Origin: Putridiphycobacter sp045107045
GTDB lineage: Bacteria; Bacteroidota; Bacteroidia; Flavobacteriales_D; Crocinitomicaceae
DNA length: 64,000 nucleotides
Assembly: GCA_045107045.1 (NCBI GenBank)
Contig: JBGCFR010000009.1
Span: forward strand, 1-64,000
Direction: 5' to 3'
In this document: piece by piece, positions 1-8,873 of the stretch
How positions within the stretch are numbered: position 1 is the stretch's first letter
Layout of the letters: each line of letters opens with the position of its first letter
Made by a program: the position numbers and the translations under genes
Notes under the pieces: generated by a model
Told to the model about the DNA's origin: nothing
Database searches by the model: none
Seen by the model: the letters and a program-made list of their open reading frames with translations, nothing else

Positions 1-1
1 A

Positions 2-244
2 GTCAAACCCCAATCACTTGTACTTTTTCCTAATCCGGCCTCAAATCACTTTACAATTCAAACTCCTAATATTATGAAAGACGGTATTGTTCAGATTGTC
101 AATGCTCGTGGACAGCTTGTTTACGAAAAATCAATTTTAAATCAATCTGAAATCAATCTAGATCTTGAACTATCTGCTGGCTGTTATATAATTAAAGTAA
201 ACACCTTAACCGATACATATAATGAACGACTTATTATAAGGTAA
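2..244 (+). CDS. C-terminal end of a T9SS-exported protein (partial)
   Basis: Only the last 80 codons are inside the window; the gene begins upstream of base 1 and stops at the TAA at 242-244. The reading frame gives a typical Por-secretion (type A) sorting domain: a LFPNPASN motif near the start, a Gly-rich turn (NARGQLV) and a final strand ending in ERLIIR. In Bacteroidota this domain directs a protein carrying an N-terminal signal peptide through the T9SS and is then cleaved. The functional part of the protein is not visible, so no function can be given. It converges with the next gene, separated by 26 bases. Confidence 0.85.
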   Translation, partial: VKPQSLVLFPNPASNHFTIQTPNIMKDGIVQIVNARGQLVYEKSILNQSEINLDLELSAGCYIIKVNTLTDTYNERLIIR

Positions 245-270
245 GTAAATCGCCTAAAATCATCATTTTG

Positions 271-1074
271 TTAATCAGCTAACCCTTTTATTAATTGCTC
301 AAAAACAGGTTTCAAAACAGACTTAACTTTACTAGCTCTTACAGCATCATACTTCATCTCGGCATCATCCATATAAAGAATCTTGTTCATCTCTAATTGA
401 AGGGCATGTTGACTTTCGTCCGGCTTACCGAAATACCTTGTAATATGGCCACCTTTAAAGGGGCTATTATGATTAATTTGATAAAGACCTTTTTTCAGAG
501 CACTAAATGCCATGTCAATAATACCGCTACTTGCTGTTTTTCCATTATCATTTCCTAAAATCATATCTGGAAATGGATTCTTTTGAATGGTAGGAACTAG
601 TCGGCGGATAGAATGCGCATCCCATAATAATACTTTGCCAAATTCAGCTTTTCGTGCATCCAGCAAGGCTTGGACTTTATTATAGTATGGCCAATAATAA
701 TTGTCAAGTCTTCTTTCTATTTCCGCCTGAGTTGGATCTTGAGCCGCTTTGTAAATTGGTTTTCCAAAAAAATCAGTAGTTGAGCACAGTCCAGTAATAA
801 TTCTGCCATCATTATATAATGGTTTACTTTCTGGATCTCTATTTAAATCTATAGCCCAACGGCTATACTTTGCTCTAATAATAGTTATTCCTAATTCTGA
901 AGCAAAATCATATACATCATGCACAAACCAATCTGTATCATCTAATATTTTTTTCTGAGAATCTAAATAATCACCTTGTATTTCTGCTGGAAATTCAGTA
1001 CCCGAATGAGGCACACTGATAATAATGGGCACTTTTTTAGTCTTAGGTTTTATAATATAAAATGGATCTGACAT
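271..1074 (-). CDS. N-formylglutamate amidohydrolase family protein
   Basis: The 267-residue cytoplasmic protein belongs to the FGase family (HutG type), which hydrolyses N-formyl-L-glutamate to glutamate and formate in one branch of histidine breakdown, or acts on related formylated amino acids. Visible hallmarks are VPHSG at residues 21-25, an SRWAIDLNRD segment at 71-80, WDAHS at 151-155 (likely metal-binding Asp and His) and NHNSPFKGGHITRYFG near 201. No signal peptide is seen. No other hut gene is next to it, so the histidine role is a family inference. It is divergent from mqo, 73 bases away, and probably transcribed alone. Confidence 0.85.
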   Translation of the reverse strand: MSDPFYIIKPKTKKVPIIISVPHSGTEFPAEIQGDYLDSQKKILDDTDWFVHDVYDFASELGITIIRAKYSRWAIDLNRDPESKPLYNDGRIITGLCSTTDFFGKPIYKAAQDPTQAEIERRLDNYYWPYYNKVQALLDARKAEFGKVLLWDAHSIRRLVPTIQKNPFPDMILGNDNGKTASSGIIDMAFSALKKGLYQINHNSPFKGGHITRYFGKPDESQHALQLEMNKILYMDDAEMKYDAVRASKVKSVLKPVFEQLIKGLAD

Positions 1075-1147
1075 ATATAAATTTGAATACCCGCTAATTT
1101 ACGATTTTTATAAAATAAGATTAACTTTAAACCAAGACATTTAAGTT

Positions 1148-2638
1148 ATGACAAATTCTCCAAAACATTATACATTAATTGGCGCTGGAATTATGAGTGC
1201 AACGCTTGGCACATTAATCAAGCTATTAAATCCTTCAGCTAAAATTTCTATTTATGAACGTTTAGATTCTGTTGGTGCTGAAAGTTCAGCAGCTTGGAAT
1301 AATGCTGGCACAGGGCACTCTGCTTTCTGTGAATTGAATTACACACCGCAAAGAGAGGATGGATCTATTGACATGACTAAGGCATTAAAAATTGCAGAAT
1401 CTTTCGAAATATCTAAACAATTTTGGGCCTATCTGATCGCTAACAAACTAATTGAATCTAAAACACCCTTCATAAATGATATAGACCACATGAGTTTTGT
1501 TTGGGGAGATGAAAATGTCAAATTCTTAAAAAAACGATACGAGACCTACCAGCAATATGCCATTTTTAAAGACATGTTGTATTCCGAAGATCATCACAAA
1601 ATATCAGAATGGGTGCCCCTAATAATGGAAAATAGAAATGGATCAGATAAAATCGCAGCTACAAAGATGGCGATAGGCACAGATGTAAACTTTGGTGCGT
1701 TAACGCGAGGGATGATTCAGCATTTAAAAGGGGCTGAAGGTGTTGAATTACATTTAGGACACGAAATTCAAGATTTTGAAAAACTGGATTCTGGTCAATG
1801 GCAAGCTGGTGTGAAAGATTTAAGCGATAAAGAATACTTTCAATTTAAAACTGATTTTGTATTTATTGGTGCTGGTGGTGGCGCTATTCCTCTGTTAGAA
1901 AAAACCGATTTACCCCAGACTAAAGGTTATGCTGGTTTCCCTGTTAGTGGTCAGTGGTTAAAATGTAACAACCCGGATGTGATTGCCAAACACGAAGCCA
2001 AAGTTTATGGGATGGCTGAAACAGGTTCACCTCCAATGTCAGTGCCTCATTTAGATACTAGAATGTTAGATGGGAAGAAATCACTGCTTTTTGGTCCTTA
2101 TGCCGGCTTTTCAACCAAATTTTTAAAATTCGGATCTTATTTTGATTTACCATTATCATTAGAAGTTCATAATATTTGGCCGCTACTATCAGCCGGAATT
2201 AAGAATTTTGCCTTAACAAAATACTTGGTTAAGCAAGTGATTCAATCACCCGAAGACCGATTTGACATGCTTAAAAAATATTATCCTGATGCCAATTTTG
2301 ATGATTGGGAATTGGTACAAGCTGGGCAACGGGTTCAAATTATCAAAAAAGATGAAAATGAGGGAGGTGTTCTAAAGTTTGGAACAGAAATAGTAAGTGA
2401 TACTGATGGTTCCTTAGCTGCCTTGCTGGGAGCTTCTCCTGGAGCATCAACCTCTGTTTCAATAATGATCGACGTATTAAAAACATGCTTTCCTGAGCAA
2501 ATGGAAACCAAAGAATGGCAAAACAAATTACGTGAGTTCATACCCACTTATGGCTGCTCTTTAATTGAAGATGGCGATTTGTGTTTGGCGACTCGAGAGG
2601 CAACTACTAGAGTTTTGAAGTTGGAGGAAGTCAATTAG
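1148..2638 (+). CDS. mqo: Malate:quinone oxidoreductase
   Basis: The 496-residue protein oxidises L-malate to oxaloacetate and passes electrons to the quinone pool, replacing or complementing NAD-dependent malate dehydrogenase in the TCA cycle. It is an FAD flavoprotein attached to the inner face of the cytoplasmic membrane. The sequence shows the family's N-terminal FAD site (IGAGIMSATLG from residue 11), the NNAGTGHSAFCELNYTP stretch near 51-67 and the C-terminal LGASPGASTS segment. Length and start agree with the family. It stands alone: divergent upstream gene, 190 bases to the next gene downstream. Confidence 0.96.
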   Translation: MTNSPKHYTLIGAGIMSATLGTLIKLLNPSAKISIYERLDSVGAESSAAWNNAGTGHSAFCELNYTPQREDGSIDMTKALKIAESFEISKQFWAYLIANKLIESKTPFINDIDHMSFVWGDENVKFLKKRYETYQQYAIFKDMLYSEDHHKISEWVPLIMENRNGSDKIAATKMAIGTDVNFGALTRGMIQHLKGAEGVELHLGHEIQDFEKLDSGQWQAGVKDLSDKEYFQFKTDFVFIGAGGGAIPLLEKTDLPQTKGYAGFPVSGQWLKCNNPDVIAKHEAKVYGMAETGSPPMSVPHLDTRMLDGKKSLLFGPYAGFSTKFLKFGSYFDLPLSLEVHNIWPLLSAGIKNFALTKYLVKQVIQSPEDRFDMLKKYYPDANFDDWELVQAGQRVQIIKKDENEGGVLKFGTEIVSDTDGSLAALLGASPGASTSVSIMIDVLKTCFPEQMETKEWQNKLREFIPTYGCSLIEDGDLCLATREATTRVLKLEEVN

Positions 2639-2829
2639 TTCACAACGGCTTAAATAATTATAGTTTATGTATTTGCTGTTTTAGGAAAAAAGAGGCCCTA
2701 ACTTTAAATTAAAAACCTACCTGGAAAAAATTGCAGAAACTTCAAGTTCTATTACCTTTATGCTATAAATTTGACATTGCGAGTTATCTGAACTTCTAAT
2801 TGAACGCAAAACCGCACAAACAGAAAAAA

Positions 2830-3690
2830 ATGAGTTTACAAAAAATAAGAATTGGTGGTGTACCTGAACATTTCAATCTGCCGATTCATTTAGCAAAAGA
2901 AGAAGGAGAATTTGAACGAAGAGGTGTTGATTTGGAATGGACCGATTTTAGAGGAGGTACTGGACAAATGACAAAAGCCTTGAGAGATGGTGAAGTAGAC
3001 ATGTGTGTATTATTAACTGAAGGCATTGTGAAAGATATCATTGCTGGAAATCAATCAAAAATTATTTCAGGATACGTTAATACGCCATTAATTTGGGGAA
3101 TTCATACTGGGATCGATAATCAATTAGAACATCACAAGCAAATTTATGATAAAAAATATGCCATCAGTCGATTTGGGTCTGGTTCGCATTTAATGGCTAT
3201 TGTAGATGCAGTAGAGAACGAACACGTTATTGATACATCACAATTTTCAATCATCAAAAACCTAGACGGGGCACTTGACTCTTTAACTCAAAAGGAGACA
3301 GATGTTTTTTATTGGGAAAAATATACTACCAAGCCTTATGTTACCAACGGAACACTCAAGAGAATTGGACAATTTGTAACACCATGGCCTTGTTTTATGG
3401 TAGCTGCTACCAACAAGATTTTGGAAGAAGCGCCAGATAGTGTGATTAGAACATTACGAGCAATACATGATAGATGTGATCAATTCATGCAAACAAAAGA
3501 CAGCATTGCACTAGTTGCAAAACGGTATAACCAACAGCCGGAGGATGTTACAAAATGGTTTCATAAAACTGAATGGGCCATTCATGGTTGGATTAGTGAC
3601 GTCATGCTAAATAATGTTGTGCACAACCTTAGAGAAGCCAATATTATAGATGAAGATGCCATTATCCCTGAATTAGTTTGGAAGCGTTAA
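2830..3690 (+). CDS. Orphan substrate-binding protein-like (NMT1/SsuA type)
   Basis: The fold resembles periplasmic solute-binding proteins of the NMT1/SsuA group: GGVPEHFNLPIHLAKEEGEF at the N-terminus, a DFRGGTGQMTKALRDGEVD segment, and SRFGSGSHLMA in the middle. I start it at the ATG at 2830 (286 residues); an in-frame TTG at 2800 would add ten Lys-rich residues and is less likely. There is no signal peptide or lipobox, and no ABC permease or ATPase nearby, so a classical transport role is doubtful. It may be a cytoplasmic small-molecule binding protein or enzyme of the same fold. Function is not established. Confidence 0.75.
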   Translation: MSLQKIRIGGVPEHFNLPIHLAKEEGEFERRGVDLEWTDFRGGTGQMTKALRDGEVDMCVLLTEGIVKDIIAGNQSKIISGYVNTPLIWGIHTGIDNQLEHHKQIYDKKYAISRFGSGSHLMAIVDAVENEHVIDTSQFSIIKNLDGALDSLTQKETDVFYWEKYTTKPYVTNGTLKRIGQFVTPWPCFMVAATNKILEEAPDSVIRTLRAIHDRCDQFMQTKDSIALVAKRYNQQPEDVTKWFHKTEWAIHGWISDVMLNNVVHNLREANIIDEDAIIPELVWKR

Positions 3691-3796
3691 TAATTCAAAC
3701 CAGTTTTCGTTAGTTTTTTTTTATCTTTATTGAATGTCTGCACTCAGTAATGAAAGACGGCACGCATTTTGAATCATAAAAAGAAACGTACCATTT

Positions 3797-4747
3797 ATGA
3801 AATTAATTTTCTATACAATATGCCTTTGTGTTATCACTTTTAGTTCATTTTCTCAAGAGGGAACACCACAAAAAACGCAAAAACCTATTATAAAATGTAC
3901 TGATGCCCGTTTTGAAAGAGTCCGAAATTGTGCTGACATTGTTACTTTTGATGAGGACCAAAATGCCGTTTTTCATCAAAAATCTGGCAAGCCTTATACT
4001 GGTTTTTGCAAGTCTTGTTTTTTTAATGAAAATTTAGAAATGTATTTACAGTTTGTAAACGGAAGAGCAGAAGGGCAAGATACTATTTACTATGAAGATG
4101 GCAGTGCAAACCTGATTCGATCACACTATCAAGGCAAGGAAGATGGCACTTGGCTATTCTATAACAAAGATGGCACTTTAAAATGGGAAAAAAACTATTA
4201 TGGCGGTCAGGCAGAGGGTAAACATATTTTCTACTATGCGGATGGAAATATTTTTAAAATTGAAACTTGGCAGGCGGGACAATTGACAGGTATTAAAAAA
4301 GAATTTTTTAGAAGTGAAAATGATGAGCCTGGCAAAATCAAAAAAGAAATTGGATACAAAAATGGCAAATTTGATGGTATGTATCGCACATATTTTAAAA
4401 GTGGTGAAATAGCAATTGAACAGAATTTTAAATTGGGGAATAAGGATGGATTATCATCATATTATTATGATGATGGTAAGTTATTTTACACCGAAAATTA
4501 TAAGAATGGTGTGAGAGAAGGGCAAATTAAGCGATTATTTCAAAACGGAAACACTTGGATTATTGAACGGTATAAAAAAGGCCAAAAGAATGGTACTTGG
4601 GAAGAATACTATGAAGACGGCACCATTAAATATGAAGGTAAATGGGAAAAAAACAAATTACTGGAAGAACACTTCTACAATGAAAATGGTGATGAGATGC
4701 GAAAAGCTGACGAAAAGGAAGAAGAATCAAACGATAAAAAGAAATAA
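3797..4747 (+). CDS. Secreted MORN-type repeat protein (YwqK-like)
   Basis: A signal peptide (residues 1-19, ending FSSFSQ) is followed by repeats of the form YYEDGS..L.....Y..GK.DGTW, i.e. YxxG-K-xG repeats of the MORN/YwqK antitoxin-like family, running from about residue 75 to 300. The tail is strongly charged (KADEKEEESNDKKK). Such proteins are common in Bacteroidota, are exported, and have no proven function; the annotation 'toxin-antitoxin YwqK antitoxin' often attached to them is not supported by a partner here. A short Cys-rich region (CKSCFF near residue 72) precedes the repeats. Probably monocistronic or cotranscribed with the membrane protein 76 bases downstream. Confidence 0.75.
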   Translation: MKLIFYTICLCVITFSSFSQEGTPQKTQKPIIKCTDARFERVRNCADIVTFDEDQNAVFHQKSGKPYTGFCKSCFFNENLEMYLQFVNGRAEGQDTIYYEDGSANLIRSHYQGKEDGTWLFYNKDGTLKWEKNYYGGQAEGKHIFYYADGNIFKIETWQAGQLTGIKKEFFRSENDEPGKIKKEIGYKNGKFDGMYRTYFKSGEIAIEQNFKLGNKDGLSSYYYDDGKLFYTENYKNGVREGQIKRLFQNGNTWIIERYKKGQKNGTWEEYYEDGTIKYEGKWEKNKLLEEHFYNENGDEMRKADEKEEESNDKKK

Positions 4748-4823
4748 CTGCCAATCTGTCCATTTTATTGCACAAATTTGGTTTAGTATAATTTTTGCTC
4801 CCTTAGTTCAAAAATAATAATTA

Positions 4824-5555
4824 ATGAAAGTATTACATTTCCTTTTCCTATTGGGCGTTTGCTTTACAGTATTTGAATTTCTTTGGGGCCTATTTAAATT
4901 GACATTCAATTTTGCAACAAGTAGTATTCAAAGCCCAGTAAAAACGAATTCAGTTCGTATTATTAAATACATTTTATTCTCAACAGTTATTGTTCAGTTT
5001 ATTCAAATTGTAAACGCTGACCCAATATTAATTGGCAAGCAAAGTATTTCTATTACTATTAGTGCGGTTTTAATCCTCTTCTATTTAATAGGTAAATTCC
5101 AAAACAGGGCAGCTTTTGTTCAAATAAAAGGGCTAGCTAATCAATTTTTAAAAGGAATCCTATCTACATTTGACTCCAAATTAGAAATAGCTTTAATCTT
5201 TGGTTCAATAGGCTTATTTATCCTAGGCAGTATATTCCCAACCTACATCAGTAACCCAGTTACAAATTGGTTTGCTGCTGCAATCATTAATATTTACAAC
5301 ACACCATTCTTTGGTTTCATATTCATGGTTATTGCAGCCTTTGTATTGATGAATACTTTGTCTCGAGGAGCCAATATAATTGGAAAATTAATCTCAGGTG
5401 AGTCTTTTGCTAACGCCACAAAAAAGGAATCAAAAATATTTGAAAGATTCAATGCACAAGGCTTTAACCGAAGTAATTCTCAAAACTCTATTCCAAATGA
5501 GCCAGAATTTACCGAATATGAAGAAGTGACAGACGACGAAGAGAGCGCAAAATAA
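4824..5555 (+). CDS. Multi-pass membrane protein of unknown function
   Basis: The 243-residue protein is not recognised. It has about five hydrophobic segments (roughly residues 3-24, 46-66, 72-92, 120-140 and 155-177) joined by short loops, and a polar, acidic cytoplasmic or periplasmic tail from residue 195 that ends EVTDDEESAK. There are no Cys pairs or catalytic motifs. It lies between the MORN-type protein and purK, 45 bases upstream of purK, whose own promoter-like sequence sits in that gap, so it probably ends a transcript rather than belonging to the purine operon. Confidence 0.65.
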   Translation: MKVLHFLFLLGVCFTVFEFLWGLFKLTFNFATSSIQSPVKTNSVRIIKYILFSTVIVQFIQIVNADPILIGKQSISITISAVLILFYLIGKFQNRAAFVQIKGLANQFLKGILSTFDSKLEIALIFGSIGLFILGSIFPTYISNPVTNWFAAAIINIYNTPFFGFIFMVIAAFVLMNTLSRGANIIGKLISGESFANATKKESKIFERFNAQGFNRSNSQNSIPNEPEFTEYEEVTDDEESAK

Positions 5556-5578
5556 CACTCTTTTTTCCAAATTAATTT

Positions 5579-5586
5579 TAACTTTG
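5579..5586 (+). promoter_or_regulatory. Bacteroidota -7 element of the purK promoter
   Basis: TAACTTTG matches the TAnnTTTG consensus and lies 14 bases before the purK ATG. The region 19 bases upstream is T-rich but lacks a clean TTTG, so the call rests on the -7 box alone. Confidence 0.4.
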
Positions 5587-5600
5587 CCAAAACTTTTTCA

Positions 5601-6746
5601 ATGGCCGAATTTTACAGTGATACATTCAAACTTGGAATTTTAGGAGGTGGTCAGCTAGGGCGAATGTTTATTCAGGAGGCCATTAATTTTGATGTCAATG
5701 TTTATATTTTAGACCAAGGACATTCACTACCCGCAAGTAGTGCAGCATATCACTTTACGGATGGCGACATTAAAGATTATGATACCGTTTATGCTTTTGG
5801 AAAAGATAAAGATGTATTAACAATCGAAATAGAGAATGTTAACATTCTTGCTTTAAAGCAGCTAGAAAAAGAAGGTGTAAAAGTCTATCCCCAACCACAT
5901 ATTATTGAAATGATTCAAGACAAAGGCGCTCAAAAAGCGTTTTATGTTGAACACCAAATTCCAACTGCTCCTTTTTACTTAATTGAAAACAGAAATGAAA
6001 TATCATCATACATTACTGAATTGCCATTTATGCAAAAAATGCGAGTTGGTGGTTATGATGGAAAAGGGGTAACAGTACTAAGAGATGAAAATGACATTAT
6101 AGAGGGATTTGATGCTCCTTCAATTTTAGAAACATTTGTAGATTTTGACAAAGAACTATCTGTAATTGTAGCTCGAAATGCAAAAGGTGAAGTTCAGTCT
6201 TTCCCTCTGGTTGAGCAAGAATTTAATCCAGAAGCCAATCTAGTTGAGTTCTTATTTTCTCCCGCTGACGTAACAGATGAAATTGGAAAAAAAGCGCAAG
6301 AAATTGCTGAAAATTTGGTTGAGAAACTGGATTTTATAGGGATTTTAGCCGTTGAGTTGTTTTTAACAAAGGAAGGCGAACTGCTTGTTAACGAAATTGC
6401 ACCACGTCCACATAATAGCGGACATCATACCATTGAAGGGAATTTTACCTCACAATTTGAACAACATTTAAGAGCCATATTAAATTTACCTCTCGGTTGT
6501 ACAGATATTGTAATTCCAAGTGTAATGATAAATGTTTTAGGTGAAAAAAGATTTACTGGAAAGGTAAAGTATCATGGTATGCAAGCTGTTTTATCTATGC
6601 CTGGTGTAACACCTCACATCTATGGAAAATCAGATACAAAGCCATTTAGAAAAATGGGACATATAACAGTAGTCAATCCTAACTTGGAAAAAGCCAAGGA
6701 AATTGCACTGGCAGTAAAAGATACATTTAAAGTGATTAGTCAATAA
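5601..6746 (+). CDS. purK: N5-carboxyaminoimidazole ribonucleotide synthase
   Basis: The 381-residue ATP-grasp enzyme uses ATP and bicarbonate to carboxylate aminoimidazole ribonucleotide at N5 in de novo purine synthesis; PurE then moves the carboxyl group. Seen: N-terminal Rossmann-like start LGGGQLGRM (residues 14-22), central ATP-grasp with MRVGGYDGKG, and the NEIAPRPHNSGHHTIEG motif near residue 270 that holds metal and substrate. Length is typical. It is the first gene of a purK-purE-rsmG unit with 9 bases to purE. Confidence 0.97.
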   Translation: MAEFYSDTFKLGILGGGQLGRMFIQEAINFDVNVYILDQGHSLPASSAAYHFTDGDIKDYDTVYAFGKDKDVLTIEIENVNILALKQLEKEGVKVYPQPHIIEMIQDKGAQKAFYVEHQIPTAPFYLIENRNEISSYITELPFMQKMRVGGYDGKGVTVLRDENDIIEGFDAPSILETFVDFDKELSVIVARNAKGEVQSFPLVEQEFNPEANLVEFLFSPADVTDEIGKKAQEIAENLVEKLDFIGILAVELFLTKEGELLVNEIAPRPHNSGHHTIEGNFTSQFEQHLRAILNLPLGCTDIVIPSVMINVLGEKRFTGKVKYHGMQAVLSMPGVTPHIYGKSDTKPFRKMGHITVVNPNLEKAKEIALAVKDTFKVISQ

Positions 6747-6755
6747 ATAATAGAT

Positions 6756-7250
6756 ATGGTAGAAGTTGGAATTATTATGGGATCACAGTCGGATTTACCG
6801 ATTATGAAAGCAGCTGCAGAAGCACTGAAAGAGTTAGAAATTGAGTATGAAATAACCGTTGTTTCAGCTCACCGAACTCCGGAAAGAATGTTTGACTATG
6901 CCAAAAGTGCTCATGAAAGAGGCATAAAAGTAATTATTGCAGGCGCTGGAGGAGCAGCACACTTGCCTGGCATGACAGCTTCGCTTACCGCCTTACCCGT
7001 TATAGGTGTACCGATTAAGTCTAGCAATTCTATTGATGGTTGGGATTCCGTACTATCAATACTTCAAATGCCAGGTGGAATTCCAGTAGCTACAGTCGCG
7101 CTAAATGGTGCAAAAAATGCGGGATTATTGGCTGCAAGTATAATCGGAGCTTCTAATGAAAACGTTTTCAATAAATTAACTAATTACAAAGAGGCACTTA
7201 AAGAAAAAGTCTTGAAATCAGCTGAGGATTTAGAAAATGGAAACCACTAA
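6756..7250 (+). CDS. purE: N5-carboxyaminoimidazole ribonucleotide mutase
   Basis: The 164-residue class I PurE converts N5-CAIR to CAIR, the step after PurK. The family motifs are intact: GSQSD (residues 9-13), SAHRTPER (37-44, with the catalytic His) and AGAGGAAHLPGM (62-73). Class I PurE forms an octamer in the cytoplasm. It overlaps or abuts rsmG: the longest rsmG frame begins 14 bases inside purE, giving likely translational coupling. Confidence 0.97.
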   Translation: MVEVGIIMGSQSDLPIMKAAAEALKELEIEYEITVVSAHRTPERMFDYAKSAHERGIKVIIAGAGGAAHLPGMTASLTALPVIGVPIKSSNSIDGWDSVLSILQMPGGIPVATVALNGAKNAGLLAASIIGASNENVFNKLTNYKEALKEKVLKSAEDLENGNH

Positions 7251-7890
7251 TATGACTAATGGTGTCAACCTTATTTTTAAATATTTTCCTAATCTGACTA
7301 GCCAACAAAAAGCTCAATTTACTGCGCTTTATGATGTTTACAAGCAATGGAATGACCAAATTAATGTGGTCAGTAGAAAAGATTTTGATCAATTTTACGA
7401 AAAGCACGTGCTACACTCTCTAGGCATAGCCAAAGCCATTAATTTTAAGGCTGGATCTGATATTTTAGATGTAGGAACTGGTGGTGGATTTCCAGGAATC
7501 CCACTAGCAATTATGTTTCCAGACTCTCATTTCTTTTTAGCAGATTCAATTGGGAAAAAAATAAAAGTAGCAAATGCCGTAAAAGATACAATTGGCCTAA
7601 AAAATGTAACCGCTAAGCAAATTAGAGCTGAAGAAATTAAGCATAAGTTTGATTTTGTAGTCAGTCGAGCTGTTACGGCCATGCCAAAGTTTTTGACTTG
7701 GGTGAGAAAGAAAATAAAGAAAAATGATAACAACGCCTTTCCAAATGGCTTGTTATATCTGAAAGGTGGAGATTTGACAGACGAAATGAAACCGATTAGA
7801 GAATATTACGAATTCCTGGAGCTAACAAATGAATTTTCCGAACCATTCTTTGAAACGAAAAAAGTGGTTTATGTGGATTTAAGTTCTTAA
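7237..7890 (+). CDS. rsmG: 16S rRNA (guanine-527 N7) methyltransferase
   Basis: The protein (217 residues) is a Rossmann-fold SAM methyltransferase that modifies G527 in the 530 loop of 16S rRNA; loss gives low-level streptomycin resistance in other bacteria. Seen: YKQWNDQINVVSR (residues 35-47), the SAM-binding DVGTGGGFPGIP (78-89) and a conserved VSRAV segment near 145. Two starts are possible: ATG 7237, overlapping purE by 14 bases, or ATG 7252, one base after the purE stop. The alignment with the family begins around NLIFKYFPNL, so both fit. Third gene of the purK operon. Confidence 0.95.
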   Translation: METTNMTNGVNLIFKYFPNLTSQQKAQFTALYDVYKQWNDQINVVSRKDFDQFYEKHVLHSLGIAKAINFKAGSDILDVGTGGGFPGIPLAIMFPDSHFFLADSIGKKIKVANAVKDTIGLKNVTAKQIRAEEIKHKFDFVVSRAVTAMPKFLTWVRKKIKKNDNNAFPNGLLYLKGGDLTDEMKPIREYYEFLELTNEFSEPFFETKKVVYVDLSS

Positions 7891-8362
7891 TTCATCATAA
7901 CTAGCAAAACTCAATATTTTACCACACTTTTGCTTACCCATTAACAAAGCTAAAAAATAGCATGACTATTTACTTAGTCAATTTTAAAAGTAAAGCCTGA
8001 ATAATACTATTTCAAACTCAATAAAAGCTTAAATGCAATAATTTAATCGGCTGCATTACCGATACACTCTAACAAAAATAACATATCATCTACCTAAACA
8101 GCTTATTAAATAATAATTTATTTCATAGAAAACTTGTAAATGCAATATATTTTATTTTTCTTTGAGATATAAACACATGAAAGTTAGATGAATTAATACT
8201 TACATGTGTTTTTCTAAAAGAGTACTGGAATATTCTTTTCATGAGTCATATTTTGCCAATTTCCAGATTGACTAAACTATGCGCTTTAACTAATTGTATA
8301 CCCCTGCATGCAACTGTGTTAAAGTAACCAACTTTATTAGTAGGGAATTTAAACTTAAAATT
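7891..8362. other. Intergenic region with one imperfect palindrome
   Basis: This 470-base AT-rich stretch has no credible gene. The clearest element is the palindrome at 8171-8211. The 11-base word TAAATGCAATA-like occurs twice (near 8031 and 8139). The region probably holds the promoter of the lipoprotein cluster that follows, but no clean TTTG/TAnnTTTG pair was found. Confidence 0.5.
8171..8211. repeat. Imperfect palindrome upstream of lipoprotein cluster
   Basis: AAACACATG (8171-8179) is the exact inverse of CATGTGTTT (8203-8211); after a one-base mismatch the arms continue as AAGT/ACTT. It is AT-rich and has no T run, so an operator or mRNA hairpin is more likely than a terminator. Confidence 0.5.
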
Positions 8363-8860
8363 ATGAAATATAAATTATCAATACTTACGTTCAGTATTTT
8401 ATTAGGAGTGGCTTGTCAAAAAGAAGTACAACCACTCATAAAACAAGAGGCACCAGTAGCTAATGAATCACAAATTACTCAGAAAGCACAATATGCTGGT
8501 CTAATTTTATGGGAACTCTATGATAGTGGTGGTACTGATGGTGGTAGTTGTTATTATGAATGTACAGGATCACCAGGTAATTGCGGTGTAACCATAAGCG
8601 TTTGTGGTGCAAGCAACTCTGACATCATCAACGATATCTATATAGCCATTGATGCTAATGACAATGCAGAAGTTGCTAATCTTTTTTCTATTTACGAAAC
8701 GGAACTTATTACACTATTTAATGAAGATGTAGTTAATGGAGTCATTGATGCAACTTTAACTTTAGAAAAAGGTAATGGTAAGACTGGCGACCCAGCTATT
8801 TACGTTTTATTTAAAAACCAGAACAACGAAATTGAATTTGCACAACGAATTATTAACTAA
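8363..8860 (+). CDS. Small Cys-rich lipoprotein, member 1 of a tandem pair
   Basis: I place the start at ATG 8363 (165 residues) because it opens a lipoprotein signal (MKYKLSILTFSILLGVAC, lipid Cys at 18); the longer frame from TTG 8294 has no such logic. The mature protein has a Gly/Ser-rich stretch and a Cys cluster, CYYECTG then GNCGVTISVC, followed by an acidic Asn/Asp-rich helix-like region and a C-terminal strand region. It is clearly related to the next gene: both have a Cys-x-Gly turn, GxTI strand, then repeated D-I-x-D/E-x-F units. The family is not one I recognise and no function is known. Likely displayed on the periplasmic or outer-membrane side. Confidence 0.7.
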   Translation: MKYKLSILTFSILLGVACQKEVQPLIKQEAPVANESQITQKAQYAGLILWELYDSGGTDGGSCYYECTGSPGNCGVTISVCGASNSDIINDIYIAIDANDNAEVANLFSIYETELITLFNEDVVNGVIDATLTLEKGNGKTGDPAIYVLFKNQNNEIEFAQRIIN

Positions 8861-8873
8861 TAAAACTAAAACT

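Noticed and set aside
4563..4817. Lys/Met-rich plus-strand frame
   Set aside because: It is an out-of-frame reading of the end of the MORN-type repeat gene and the gap behind it.
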